Shown here: positions 26,297 through 35,605 of the stretch, one piece after another | Layout: each line of letters begins with the position of its first letter | How positions within the stretch are numbered: the first letter of the stretch is position 1 | Source: Arsenicibacter sp965247375 | GTDB lineage: Bacteria > Bacteroidota > Bacteroidia > Cytophagales > Spirosomataceae | Reading direction: 5' to 3' | Assembly: GCA_965247375.1 (NCBI GenBank) | Contig: CBDFHU010000070.1 | Span: forward strand, 35,270-99,269 | DNA length: 64,000 bases | Position numbers and translations under genes: made by a program | The notes under the pieces: model-generated | Databases searched by the model: none | Told to the model about the DNA's origin: nothing | What the model saw: the letters and a program-made list of their open reading frames with translations, nothing else

Positions 26297-29125
26297 ATGA
26301 CGGCGTTAATTAAACATATTCTATTACTGCTGGTAATAGTGTTTCTACCTTATATCTGCTGCGCAGAATCACCTCAGCGTGTTCAAATAAAACAAGGAAT
26401 CAGTAAGGCGTCAACACTATATTCAAGTCAGCAATATGCAGAGAACATAAAGCTTAACCGGCAGTTACTTAGCCAGGCAGAAGGCATAAAAGCGTATGAT
26501 TTGTGCGTACTGATCTGCACGAATATTGCGGCCACCTACACGGATATGGCCCAGTATAATAACTCGCTGGAGATCACCCGCCGGTCGTGGCACTATTATC
26601 AGCTGATGTCCGACAAAACAGCAGCAGCCCGCTTCGGTATCCTGTCTGCTTTCGGCATCTATCATCAGTCCGGCTGGCAGCTCGACTCGGCTCAGCATTA
26701 TTTCAAACAAAGTGCTGAATTGCTTGAAAAGCAACGCAACCTTTACAAGGAAATACCTATTTATGTTCAGGATTATTATATTAATTACGCTTACTTAAAT
26801 TATCAGTTGATGGCCTACGCAGAAGCCATTAATTTAAGCAAGCAGGCGTTACAAATTGTACCGAAAGTTTCCAGAAATAATTTACAAATTGCCGGGCTGC
26901 ACAATACGCTCGGAAAATGCTACCGGGAAATAAAAAACTTTGCCGTTGCGGATTCCTTTTTCCGGAAAGCTATTGAGGTCTACAAAGGGTATCCTCTTTA
27001 TCAGGCAATTGTTTATTGCAATCTGGCAGAGGGCCAGCTGCGTCAGCAGCAAATTGGTCCGGCAGAAGAGAGTATTGATAAAGCCAGACAGCTTTATGAA
27101 TTGTCCCGGCAACAGTCCGGCGGACCACAGGACATGGATCTGGAGGTCCGGCTGCTTGAAAATGCCTCTGAGCTATACTGGCAGAAAAAACAATTGCCAG
27201 CCGCTCTGACAGCCAGCAAACAACTGATTACCTTTTCGAAAAAATTAAATCCGGCCCTGTCGCATCAGCGTGTCGAAGCGTATTGCCGGTTAAGTGAAAT
27301 TTATAAACAGCAGCGACTCTGGGCAGACGCCGAACGTATGGCGGCCCTGGCAATCCGCGAAGCCTATGGCCTGAAAAATTCAGACCAGTCCGGCCTGACC
27401 CCCTATCTGCCCCAGGCCTATCTGAAAGCCTTACTTAACGAGGCTCACCTGCTGCTGGCGATGCCGATGCAGGACAAATTCCTGCGGTTTGAAAACAGCA
27501 AAACGGCCTTGTCTAACTACGAAAATGCCATTCGTATCACGGCCTCGCTGCGCCGGTCAACTTCACTGTCCGAATCAAAGAATTTTCTCAGCACCTTTAC
27601 AGCCGAGCTGCTGGAACCGGCTTTTATGCTCTGTTATGAGCTCTCACAGCAGGCGCCACAACCCGAAGAATATTGCCAGCGTGCGCTTGATCTGCTGGAA
27701 TTATCACGGAATGCATTGCTGACCGACGCCCAGACCGAACAACAACTTGCCCGTTATTACCTGCCGAAAGCAACCTTCAACCAGTTGATGGCGATCAAAA
27801 AGCAGCTGAGCCTGCTGATTCTGCTGCGCGAAAAAGACCGCGATCCGTATGTCCAGCAACAGATTTCGGGAAAAATTCAGACGCTGGAATCACGGCTTGT
27901 CAATTTTCAGGCTCAGACCGAACGGCAGTTTCCGCAATATGCCAGCGCCCGCCGCGAACTGAATGAACGCTCGCTGACGTCATTACAACAGAAAATCGGC
28001 CCGACTGAAAGTGTAATCAGCCAGGTTTTACTGCCTAAAGGTCTGTTGCTGATCGGCTGCTCCCGGAAAAGGGCAGCCCTCAAATTTGTACCGGTCGAAC
28101 GCAACCGGCTGATCGGGCTTGTCGGTAAGTTCAAGGCCGAAATCAGCCGTGACCCGGGCGTGGTCGGTAGTTATAATCCGGCTTTCGCCCGTCAGTTATA
28201 TACCTATCTGATTCAGCCGCTGGAGGCCGAAATGCTGGCCGGGTCTAACAACCTTACCATTCTGCCGCCCCCTGAACTGATGATTCCCTTTGAAGCGCTT
28301 GAGTGGAAACCGGGGGAATTCCTGATCGAACGCTATAACGTAGGGTATCTGTTTAATCTTTTTGCCCTGTATACCAGCGAATTGCCAGAAAATCACATCT
28401 CTGTACGACCGCTTGTAATAGCGCCTTTTACGGATTCGGGCCATATGGTAGCCAGACGGCGCGGTGGTCCTGTTTTACAGACTTTGCCTGCCTCCCGCCG
28501 AGAAATCGATATTTTCGGAGGGGATGCGTTGCAGAATGAGGATGCTACCAAAAAACAGTTTCTGGAACAGGCACCTAACGCCAACCTGATCGTTTGCGTG
28601 ACCCATACGGTACCGGAAGCCGGTGAAACGGCGCTTGCGTTCTGGCCCGGTGAAACCGACTACTTACTGTATCCATCTGAAATTCAGCACACAGACTTAC
28701 GTCAGAGTAGGCTGGTGGTGTTATCTGCCTGTGAGACCGAACGGGGCGAAGCCATTGCGGGTGACGGGATACAGACTCTCGGCCGCTCATTTACCTGGGC
28801 CGGCGCCAAAGCAGTTACCTGCTCACTGTTCCCGCTTAACGACTCCGTGCAGGCGCGGCTGGGAAATGCCTTTTACCGTAAACTGTCTGACCGGCAGACT
28901 ATCCGGGAAACACTGCGGGAAGCAAAACTGGATTTTCTCCGCTCAGACGAAGCACATCAATCCGGACGGCATCCGTTTTTCTGGGCTGGTGTTATTGTCT
29001 TTGGTGGCAGTCAACCGTTTAAGAGTGCAACCTCCCAAAACTATTGGCCGCTGCTGGGTGCACTGGTATCGGTGGTACTGGTGGCGGGCTGGTTATCGGT
29101 TAAGAAAAAAGATCAGCCCACATAA
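26297..29125 (+). CDS. TPR-CHAT protein, caspase-like protease candidate, periplasmic
   Basis: A 942-residue protein from ATG 26297; the frame is open from a TTG at 26285. It has a signal peptide or first membrane helix (ILLLLVIVFLPYICCA), tetratricopeptide-type helices to about residue 500, then a coiled-coil-like stretch. A CHAT domain follows, with the His in 'IVCVTHTVPEAG' (about 768) and the Cys in 'VVLSACETERGE' (about 811), the expected His-Cys dyad of this caspase/separase-related clan. The C-terminus has 'RHPFFWAGVIVFGG' and one membrane helix (about 915-933) followed by KKKDQPT. The charge pattern puts the TPR-CHAT part outside the cytoplasm, where the six exported peptides would also be. 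The end overlaps the convergent anti-sigma gene by 26 bp. Confidence 0.88.
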   Translation: MTALIKHILLLLVIVFLPYICCAESPQRVQIKQGISKASTLYSSQQYAENIKLNRQLLSQAEGIKAYDLCVLICTNIAATYTDMAQYNNSLEITRRSWHYYQLMSDKTAAARFGILSAFGIYHQSGWQLDSAQHYFKQSAELLEKQRNLYKEIPIYVQDYYINYAYLNYQLMAYAEAINLSKQALQIVPKVSRNNLQIAGLHNTLGKCYREIKNFAVADSFFRKAIEVYKGYPLYQAIVYCNLAEGQLRQQQIGPAEESIDKARQLYELSRQQSGGPQDMDLEVRLLENASELYWQKKQLPAALTASKQLITFSKKLNPALSHQRVEAYCRLSEIYKQQRLWADAERMAALAIREAYGLKNSDQSGLTPYLPQAYLKALLNEAHLLLAMPMQDKFLRFENSKTALSNYENAIRITASLRRSTSLSESKNFLSTFTAELLEPAFMLCYELSQQAPQPEEYCQRALDLLELSRNALLTDAQTEQQLARYYLPKATFNQLMAIKKQLSLLILLREKDRDPYVQQQISGKIQTLESRLVNFQAQTERQFPQYASARRELNERSLTSLQQKIGPTESVISQVLLPKGLLLIGCSRKRAALKFVPVERNRLIGLVGKFKAEISRDPGVVGSYNPAFARQLYTYLIQPLEAEMLAGSNNLTILPPPELMIPFEALEWKPGEFLIERYNVGYLFNLFALYTSELPENHISVRPLVIAPFTDSGHMVARRRGGPVLQTLPASRREIDIFGGDALQNEDATKKQFLEQAPNANLIVCVTHTVPEAGETALAFWPGETDYLLYPSEIQHTDLRQSRLVVLSACETERGEAIAGDGIQTLGRSFTWAGAKAVTCSLFPLNDSVQARLGNAFYRKLSDRQTIRETLREAKLDFLRSDEAHQSGRHPFFWAGVIVFGGSQPFKSATSQNYWPLLGALVSVVLVAGWLSVKKKDQPT

Positions 29126-29810
29126 GCTGCGCTTTTAACCGCAACTGACTCATAAAACTGCTCTGGAAGTGTGGCTTGGCCAGGTTATTATACAGGTTAA
29201 AATAATGCCGTGCTTCCTCAACCTTTCCTAATTTCAGGTAGGCATGCGACAGGTTCCACCATGTACATTCCTTTAAATAATCGCTGACATTGGCGCCTGC
29301 TGTCTGCTTATAATACGGAATAGCTTCTTCATAATCACCGTTGACGAACAGTTCATTGGCAAGAATAAAGTTGTTGAGGGCTTCCCGTTCTTCCGGCCGT
29401 AAGCCGTCAGGTGTGGTTTCAAGAGCAAGGCGATGAACCTTCGGGCTGATGTCTGCATTAGCCAGATCAACCGTATTCAGGGTGAGGAAGGTGCCGTTTG
29501 CTAACAAAACAACGGCCGCGATGGAGGCAGCTTTTACCCAGAAGCGGTTACCAAGACCGATCCGGCGCACAGGAACCGTCGTTTTGTCAGCGTCAGCCTG
29601 TTCAAGATCCAGGCGTTTCAGTACCTGCCGGGCCATTAGTGCCAGCTCGGCTTCTTCGATGTGGACTTTCGTTTGTTTCATGGCGTGAACAAGATCCCGA
29701 AAGCCATTGTCTTCGATCATCCGAAGTTCAATGGTCCGACATTCGTCTTCGGACAGGTGACCGTCCAGATAACGGTCAATTTTTTCAAGTAACTCAACCG
29801 GGTAATTCAT
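29100..29810 (-). CDS. Anti-sigma-factor-like membrane protein with TPR C-terminus
   Basis: A 236-residue protein. The N-terminal 80 residues ('IDRYLDGHLSEDECRTIELRM') resemble the zinc-less anti-sigma start seen in Bacteroidota. One membrane helix (about 92-112, VKAASIAAVVLLANGTFLTL) follows, then TPR-like helices ('NNFILANELFVNGDYEEAIPYYKQ', 'LSHAYLKLGKVEEARHYFNLY'). Its start overlaps the sigma factor stop by 17 bp, so it was translationally coupled to that gene before the IS30 insertion. It probably held the sigma factor at the membrane. After the insertion, transcription from the sigma promoter is likely reduced or lost. Confidence 0.75.
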   Translation of the reverse strand: MNYPVELLEKIDRYLDGHLSEDECRTIELRMIEDNGFRDLVHAMKQTKVHIEEAELALMARQVLKRLDLEQADADKTTVPVRRIGLGNRFWVKAASIAAVVLLANGTFLTLNTVDLANADISPKVHRLALETTPDGLRPEEREALNNFILANELFVNGDYEEAIPYYKQTAGANVSDYLKECTWWNLSHAYLKLGKVEEARHYFNLYNNLAKPHFQSSFMSQLRLKAQLMWADLFS

Positions 29811-29998
29811 ATGCTTTCAGCAATTCTGCCAATTGTAAACGATAACGATAATAACGCTGTTTAGCTGCTACCTCCGAGATGCCGAGAATTTCCCCGATCT
29901 CACGATGGGTCCTCTTTTCGTAATGGTACATTCGTATAAACTCCTGACCATCCTTATCGAGCCGGCTCATAGCCCATTTAAAAACTCTTGAATTCAAG
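29794..29998 (-). pseudogene. ECF sigma factor, C-terminal fragment (3' of IS30 insertion)
   Basis: The 67 or so codons encode sigma region 4 ('LDKDGQEFIRMYHYEKRTHREIGEILGISEVAAKQRYYRYR'), the -35-binding helix-turn-helix. The fragment joins to the N-terminal piece at 31068-31486 in frame: ADSD-LNSRVFKWAMS, with the GAC codon rebuilt across the junction. The intact protein would have been about 207 residues. Confidence 0.88.
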
Positions 29999-30965
29999 TT
30001 TGAAGTGCAATATTATTCATAAGAGCGAACTGAATAGGTGATAAGTATCCAAGTGCCTTGCGGGGTCTGTTGTTTAATTGGTCTTCAATCCAGTGTACGT
30101 CACTTTTTTTTACAATAGTGATTGGACAGGTCTTAGGAATATACTGCCGGATTAATCCGTTTGTATTTTCATTTAGCCCGCGCTCCCAACTATGATACGG
30201 ATTAGCAAAATAAATGTCTGCCTTCAAGGCAGCACTCATTTTTTCATGTTTTGAAAACTCCTTTCCATTGTCAAATGTAATCGTCTTTATTGGTATATTA
30301 CACTTTTTTGCCCTATAAATCAGCACTTTAGCCAGCTCTTCAGCATTTTTTGATTGCAGTTTTGCCACAATAGTATACTTGGTTACTCGTTCGACCAGTG
30401 TCAGTAGCGCCCCCTCATGATTGGCACCAATTACAGTATCACCTTCCCAATGACCAATTTCTGTATTCAGATCAACTACGGCAGGCCGCTTTTCGATACC
30501 GACCCTGTTGGGAATTGATCCCCGTTTGCCTACACTGCCCCGCTTAGTATATCTTTTCTTGTGCCGGATTCGCAAATAAGAAATAAGTGACTCATTTTCA
30601 GTAGTACCCGTTGAGTATATATATTTATAGATCGTCTCATGGCTTATCTGGTTTGAACCCGCTTCTAAAGCCAGAACGCCACTTATTTGTTCCGGGGAAT
30701 AGCGCTCTTGTAACAAATCCATTACTTGCTTTTCAAGCTCCGATTTCATTTTATAAGGTCCTCGCTGAGCGCGGTCTGCACGTAGATTATGTGCTTCGCT
30801 GGCAATGTAAGACCCTGATAATGAACTATTCCTTTTAAGTTCTCTGCTTATGGTAGAACTGCTCACGTTTACAAAAGCAGCAATTTCACACTGTTTATAT
30901 TCTTGTTGTAGTAGTGTCTGAATTTGGTATCTTTGCTCCAGGGTCAATTGCTTGTAGTTAGCCAT
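29994..30965 (-). CDS. IS30 family transposase
   Basis: A 323-residue product from the ATG at 30965 (MANYKQLTLEQRYQIQTLL). It has an N-terminal helix-turn-helix typical of IS30 ('VSSSTISRELKRNSS') and a DDE domain: Asp in 'IGHWEGDTVIG', Asp in 'ITFDNGKEFSKH', Glu in 'WERGLNENTNGLIRQY'. The protein is full length and looks intact. The stop codon lies beyond the left inverted repeat, in the disrupted sigma gene. Confidence 0.95.
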   Translation of the reverse strand: MANYKQLTLEQRYQIQTLLQQEYKQCEIAAFVNVSSSTISRELKRNSSLSGSYIASEAHNLRADRAQRGPYKMKSELEKQVMDLLQERYSPEQISGVLALEAGSNQISHETIYKYIYSTGTTENESLISYLRIRHKKRYTKRGSVGKRGSIPNRVGIEKRPAVVDLNTEIGHWEGDTVIGANHEGALLTLVERVTKYTIVAKLQSKNAEELAKVLIYRAKKCNIPIKTITFDNGKEFSKHEKMSAALKADIYFANPYHSWERGLNENTNGLIRQYIPKTCPITIVKKSDVHWIEDQLNNRPRKALGYLSPIQFALMNNIALQT

Positions 30966-31067
30966 TTGTTTTATGATTAGACACCACAAAACTATGGATT
31001 TAGCACGTAGCAGTTGGCTCTTTTTGTTTACATATCAAGTGGATGCCACTTAAAGTTGCATTTCAAA
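29999..31067. mobile_element. IS30-type insertion sequence in an ECF sigma gene
   Basis: About 1,069 bp, bounded by imperfect inverted ends TTTGAAGTGCAA (29999-30010) and TTGCATTTCAAA (31056-31067). Joining the flanks rebuilds the sigma gene without adding or losing a base, so no clear target duplication is visible. The left flank is the perfect palindrome CTTGAATTCAAG, and IS30 elements are known to favour symmetric targets. Confidence 0.85.
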
Positions 31068-31486
31068 TCTGAATCTGCGACTCTCTCCTGCTCACGGTCG
31101 ATTATTGCGGCATCGGCCTCAGGCGGATTATCGTCGGTCAGAACAAAGTAATGGCTGTCACGCTGTAGTCGGCGTAATTCACTCTCCCGAAATCTGAAAT
31201 ACCTAAGTCTGCTTATCTTCCACAGATATGTTTTTACATCTACATTATCTTGCAGTGTAAACATACCACGCCATACATTCTCTAAAAACGCAACGATTAC
31301 TTCCTGAAATAAGTCATCACAAAACGCCTGGTCAAATAAAAGTAAATCACGTTGAGTATCGGAACGTACGAAACTTGTAACGTATCCTTTGTAACGGTAC
31401 AAAAACGTCACGGCTCGCTCCACTTCAGCGGGCTGTTTGGAGCGAATGGCCTTGACTAACTCTTGATCCGTCATCGGATGGTGCAT
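31068..31486 (-). pseudogene. ECF sigma factor, N-terminal fragment (5' of IS30 insertion)
   Basis: Codons 1-139 cover sigma region 2: 'AVTFLYRYKGYVTSFV', 'DDLFQEVIVAFLENVWRG' and 'VKTYLWKISRLRYFRFRES'. After 'REQERVADSD' the frame enters the IS end and stops at about 31031. An ATG four codons downstream of 31486 (at 31474) is an alternative start. As it stands, the truncated protein would lack region 4 and could not bind the -35 element. Confidence 0.88.
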
Positions 31487-31624
31487 GAATACAGCGGAAA
31501 ACTAATTCTTTTTATCCCTTAATAAGGCTCGACACAAAAAGGTAACAGCGATTTCAAAAAAAAATTAAAAATAATGGATAATGCCCCTTTTTGAGTAGAA
31601 TTGTATTCCGAAAACGACAACCTC

Positions 31625-32584
31625 ATGAACCGTATTGACCGCCTGACTGCCATCCTGATTCATCTCCAGACCAAACGTGTTGTGAAAGCACAGGAGCTGG
31701 CTAACCGGTTCAATATCAGCCTCAGAACAGTCTATCGGGATGTCCGGGCACTCGAAGAAGCCGGCGTTCCCATCGGCGCAGAAGCCGGAATCGGCTATTT
31801 TCTGGAGGGATACCAATTACCGCCCATAATGTTTACAAAATCTGAAGCCAGTGCGCTGCTGTTCGGTGCAAAATTCATCGAACGATGGGCCGACACCTCG
31901 GTTAAGAACGAATTTGAATCAGCTTTGTATAAGATTAAGGCTGTCCTTAAACGACCCGATCAGGAGCACCTTGACGACCTTGAGGCATCCGTCAACGTAC
32001 ATAAACCTAAAACGGCTCCCGATTATACCGACGGTTTCCTGACCGATATTCAGCAGGCCATTACCCGGCGGCAGGTACTCCGGTTTGTTTATTTTTCCTT
32101 TTACTCCGATCAGACCATTACCCGCGAGGCAGAACCCGTCGGCCTTTTCCATTATGGCCAGGCCTGGCACCTGATTGCTTTCTGCCGTCTGCGGAACGAC
32201 TACCGTGATTTCCGCGTAGATCGTATTACCAATATGGTAATCACCGGCGAACAGTTTTCGCGGAAAGAACGGCTATCGCTCGAAGAATACCTGAACCGCC
32301 CGAACGAACAGCCGGCCACGTACGACATCACCCTGCTGATCCATAAGCGGGTCAAACGGTTTGTCCATGAAACCAAGCATTTCTGGGGACTACATTCAGA
32401 AGAAGAAGACGGGGACTACATGCGTATGTACTTTCGGACGTGTCAGCCCAAAGGCCTTGCCCGCTGGCTCCTCTCCTACGGTGATGCTGTGCAGATCGAA
32501 TACCCCGACTCCTTCAAATACCTCGTTCAGGAAATCGTCGAAGACCTGCACAGCCATTACCTGAAACCGGAAGTGGTTTTGTAA
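31625..32584 (+). CDS. YafY-type HTH-WYL transcription regulator
   Basis: A 319-residue protein from the ATG at 31625 (MNRIDRLTAILIHLQTKRVV); the open frame begins 24 bp earlier. The N-terminal DeoR-like winged helix ('LANRFNISLRTVYRDVRALEEAGVPIG') is followed by a WYL domain ('AEPVGLFHYGQAWHLIAFCRLRNDYRDFRVDRI') and a C-terminal WCX extension. WYL regulators sense a ligand, often a nucleic acid or nucleotide. The gene stands alone, so its target is unclear. Confidence 0.92.
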   Translation: MNRIDRLTAILIHLQTKRVVKAQELANRFNISLRTVYRDVRALEEAGVPIGAEAGIGYFLEGYQLPPIMFTKSEASALLFGAKFIERWADTSVKNEFESALYKIKAVLKRPDQEHLDDLEASVNVHKPKTAPDYTDGFLTDIQQAITRRQVLRFVYFSFYSDQTITREAEPVGLFHYGQAWHLIAFCRLRNDYRDFRVDRITNMVITGEQFSRKERLSLEEYLNRPNEQPATYDITLLIHKRVKRFVHETKHFWGLHSEEEDGDYMRMYFRTCQPKGLARWLLSYGDAVQIEYPDSFKYLVQEIVEDLHSHYLKPEVVL

Positions 32585-32597
32585 CCTGTCATCCGAA

Positions 32598-33824
32598 TTA
32601 CCCCTTAAACGCCGGAATGCCCGTAATATCGGCACCCATGATCAGCAGGTGAATATCATGGGTCCCCTCATAGGTTACCACTGATTCGAGGTTCATCAGA
32701 TGGCGCATGACCGGGAAATCGCCGGTAATCCCCATCCCACCCAGCATCTGCCGCGATTCGCGGGCAACCCGCAGCGCCAACGCTACATTGTCACGCTTAG
32801 CCATCGAAATCTGGGCCGTTGTAGCCCGTCCTTCATTTTTGAGGACGCCCAACCGCCAGCACACCAGTTGTGCCTTGGTAATATCAGTCAGCATTTCAGC
32901 CAGTTTTTTCTGCATGAGCTGAAAGGCGGCAATCGGCTTGTTAAACTGAATCCGCTCCAGCGCATAGCGACGGGCGGTTTCGTAGCAATCCATCGCCGCG
33001 CCAACCGCCCCCCAGGCAATGCCGTAGCGCGCCTGATCGAGACACTGTAACGGGCTTTTCAGCCCGGACGTTTCAGGCAACATATTCTCTTTCGGTACCC
33101 GTACATCCTGAAACACCAGTTCGCCGGTGACACTGGCCCGTAGCGACCATTTTTTATGAATTTCCGGCGTTGAAAAGCCCTCCATACCACGTTCTACGAT
33201 CAGACCACGGATTTTACCCTGGTCGTTTTTCGCCCAGACAACGGCAATATCGGCAACGGGTGCATTGGTGATCCACATTTTGGCCCCATTCAGGATGTAG
33301 GCCGAACTGGTTTCGGTAAAACTCGTTTCCATGCTGCCCGGATCAGAGCCGTGGCCGGGCTCGGTCAGGCCGAAGCAACCTACCAGCTCGCCGCTGGCCA
33401 GGCCGGGCAGGTATTTTCGTTTCTGTTCTTCGGTACCGAAACGCCAGATCGGGTACATGACCAGCGAACTCTGAACCGACACACACGAGCGCATGCCCGA
33501 ATCGCCTCGTTCGATTTCCTGCATCATCAGGCCATATGAAATCGAATCAAGCCCGCCCCCGCCGTATTCGACCGGTATAGTTGGTCCGAACGCGCCAATC
33601 TGACCAAATTTCTTTATAATCTGAGTCGGAAATTCCGCCCGTTCGGCACATTCTTCAATAATCGGGCTGATCTCACGGCGCACAAAATCGCGGATCGACG
33701 AACGCACCAGAAGATGTTCGGCCGAAAACAGGTCATCGAGCTGGTAGAAGTCAGGCGCTTCGACCGGATGAGCCTTCGCAGCGTTCGACGATTGCCGGTT
33801 AGTTGGTGTTGATGCTGGTTGCAT
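32598..33824 (-). CDS. Acyl-CoA dehydrogenase, glutaryl-CoA dehydrogenase type
   Basis: A 408-residue flavoprotein from the ATG at 33824 (MQPASTPTNRQSS); the frame is open further upstream. It has the ACAD fold with 'GCFGLTEPGHGSDPGSMET' (FAD/substrate loop), 'RYGIAWGAVGAAMDCYETAR', 'QMLGGMGITGDF' and the catalytic Glu in 'VVTYEGTHDIHLLIMG'. The TYEGTHDIH context is characteristic of glutaryl-CoA dehydrogenase, which oxidises and decarboxylates glutaryl-CoA to crotonyl-CoA in lysine and tryptophan breakdown. Confidence 0.88.
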   Translation of the reverse strand: MQPASTPTNRQSSNAAKAHPVEAPDFYQLDDLFSAEHLLVRSSIRDFVRREISPIIEECAERAEFPTQIIKKFGQIGAFGPTIPVEYGGGGLDSISYGLMMQEIERGDSGMRSCVSVQSSLVMYPIWRFGTEEQKRKYLPGLASGELVGCFGLTEPGHGSDPGSMETSFTETSSAYILNGAKMWITNAPVADIAVVWAKNDQGKIRGLIVERGMEGFSTPEIHKKWSLRASVTGELVFQDVRVPKENMLPETSGLKSPLQCLDQARYGIAWGAVGAAMDCYETARRYALERIQFNKPIAAFQLMQKKLAEMLTDITKAQLVCWRLGVLKNEGRATTAQISMAKRDNVALALRVARESRQMLGGMGITGDFPVMRHLMNLESVVTYEGTHDIHLLIMGADITGIPAFKG

Positions 33825-33949
33825 AGGTTTCAGGAGAACCGTTTCCGGTTCAGTTATGTATGTAATGAACTCACCACAGCGGGTGCTTGTTAGCGGAATA
33901 TGGCCTAAATTTGCCAAAAAAGTTGAGGATAACTACCTCACATTTGTCT

Positions 33950-35557
33950 ATGATACACGCTTTTTCCCTCACCCTCGATCCTCAACAGGCTCTTGATGAG
34001 GCTGCTTTCCGTGCCTCTGCACTGAATCATCTCCGTCTACCCGACACAGCCGATATCGTCGTTCGCAAAAAACGCCAGTCGATTGACGCACGCGGCCGGC
34101 AGGTCCGCGTCCATGTAGACACCGAAGTCTATAGCGGCGAAGTTCCGCCGCCGCTGATAAACTACCAAAAAAGTTACCCTGATGTTCGTCAGGCACCGCA
34201 GGCCATAGTGGTCGGTGCGGGACCGGCCGGGTTGTTTGCAGCCCTCCGCCTGCTCGACTTCGGGATTAAACCAGTGGTTATCGAACGGGGCAGCGATGTG
34301 CGTAAACGCCGCCGTGATCTGGCGGCGATCAATAAAGACCATACTGTTAACCCCGAATCAAACTACTGCTTCGGCGAAGGCGGTGCCGGTACCTATTCCG
34401 ACGGCAAACTCTATACCCGGGCCACGAAGCGCGGCGACGTACGGCGGATTCTGGAAATTCTGGTAGCCCACGGTGCTACCGACCAGATTCTGGTGGACGC
34501 CCACCCGCACATCGGCACCAACAAACTGCCAAACGTGGTGGCCGACCTGCGGCAGACAATTCTGGACGCCGGCGGGGAGATATATTTCGATACCAAAGTA
34601 ACCGATCTGATTCTGGAAGGAGAAACGATGCGCGGTGTGGTGGCGACAGACCTCGAAACCGGAGCCACGCGCGAACACACCGGCCTCGGCGTTATTCTGG
34701 CCACCGGTCACTCGGCCCGCGATATTTTTTACCTCCTCCACCGGAAAGGCATCACCATCGAAGCCAAGCCGTTTGCGATGGGCGTCCGGATTGAACACCA
34801 GCAAACCCTTATTGACTCCCTGCAATACCACTGTGCCGATCGCGGTGACTATCTCCCGGCAGCCTCGTACAGCCTCGTTACCCAAACCCGCTTTGGCGGC
34901 GTTGAGCGCGGCGTTTTTTCATTCTGCATGTGCCCGGGCGGCTTTATCGTGCCCGCCGCCACGGCCCCCGGCGAACTGGTGGTCAACGGGATGTCACCTT
35001 CGCGGCGTGACTCGAAATTTGCCAACTCGGGGCTGGTCGTCTCCATCTCCGATGCCGATCTGAAACCCTATGCCGAACACGGGCCGCTGGCAGGTCTGGC
35101 CATGCAGCAATCCGTTGAGCAGCGGGCGTGGCGGATGGGCGGTGGCTCCGAAACCAACCCGTCGCAGGTAGCACCGGCCCAGCGCATCGCCGATTTTGTG
35201 AACGGTCGTGTATCCGGCAGCCTGTTACCAACCTCTTACCAGCCGGGTTTATTGAGCACCGATATGAGCGATGTACTGCCCGACCATATTGCCCGGCCAC
35301 TGCGCGAGGGCCTGCGGGATTTCGGTAAAAAAATGCGCGGATATCTATCCAATGAAGGTCAGATTATCGGCGTAGAAAGCCGTACCTCGTCGCCGGTCCG
35401 GATACCGCGCCATCGTGATACGTGTGAGCACGTGCAGATACAACGTCTTTTCCCGTGTGGCGAAGGGGCCGGATATGCCGGTGGCATTGTGTCGGCGGCC
35501 ATGGACGGCGAACGCTGCGCCGAGCAACTCGCATCGCTCTACCGAAACGTGTCCTGA
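33950..35557 (+). CDS. Uncharacterised FAD-dependent dehydrogenase (COG2509-like)
   Basis: A 535-residue protein from the ATG at 33950, chosen because a -7-like TAAATTTG at 33906-33913 precedes it; an open frame extends to 33887. After an N-terminal domain ('VVRKKRQSIDARGRQVRV') comes the FAD-binding 'AIVVGAGPAGLFAALRL', then 'CFGEGGAGTYSDGKLYTR', 'HIGTNKLPNVV', 'SFCMCPGGFIVPA' and the C-terminal 'LFPCGEGAGYAGGIVSAAMDG'. These mark the widespread NAD(FAD)-dehydrogenase family COG2509, whose physiological reaction is unknown. Confidence 0.88.
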   Translation: MIHAFSLTLDPQQALDEAAFRASALNHLRLPDTADIVVRKKRQSIDARGRQVRVHVDTEVYSGEVPPPLINYQKSYPDVRQAPQAIVVGAGPAGLFAALRLLDFGIKPVVIERGSDVRKRRRDLAAINKDHTVNPESNYCFGEGGAGTYSDGKLYTRATKRGDVRRILEILVAHGATDQILVDAHPHIGTNKLPNVVADLRQTILDAGGEIYFDTKVTDLILEGETMRGVVATDLETGATREHTGLGVILATGHSARDIFYLLHRKGITIEAKPFAMGVRIEHQQTLIDSLQYHCADRGDYLPAASYSLVTQTRFGGVERGVFSFCMCPGGFIVPAATAPGELVVNGMSPSRRDSKFANSGLVVSISDADLKPYAEHGPLAGLAMQQSVEQRAWRMGGGSETNPSQVAPAQRIADFVNGRVSGSLLPTSYQPGLLSTDMSDVLPDHIARPLREGLRDFGKKMRGYLSNEGQIIGVESRTSSPVRIPRHRDTCEHVQIQRLFPCGEGAGYAGGIVSAAMDGERCAEQLASLYRNVS

Positions 35558-35605
35558 CAGACACATCGTTCAGTATAAACGCCGGGCTTCTGCCTTTTTA
35601 TCTAT

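Noticed and set aside
34358..34885. Minus-strand frame inside the FAD dehydrogenase gene
   Set aside because: The plus-strand protein has complete FAD-binding motifs across this stretch; the opposite frame has none.
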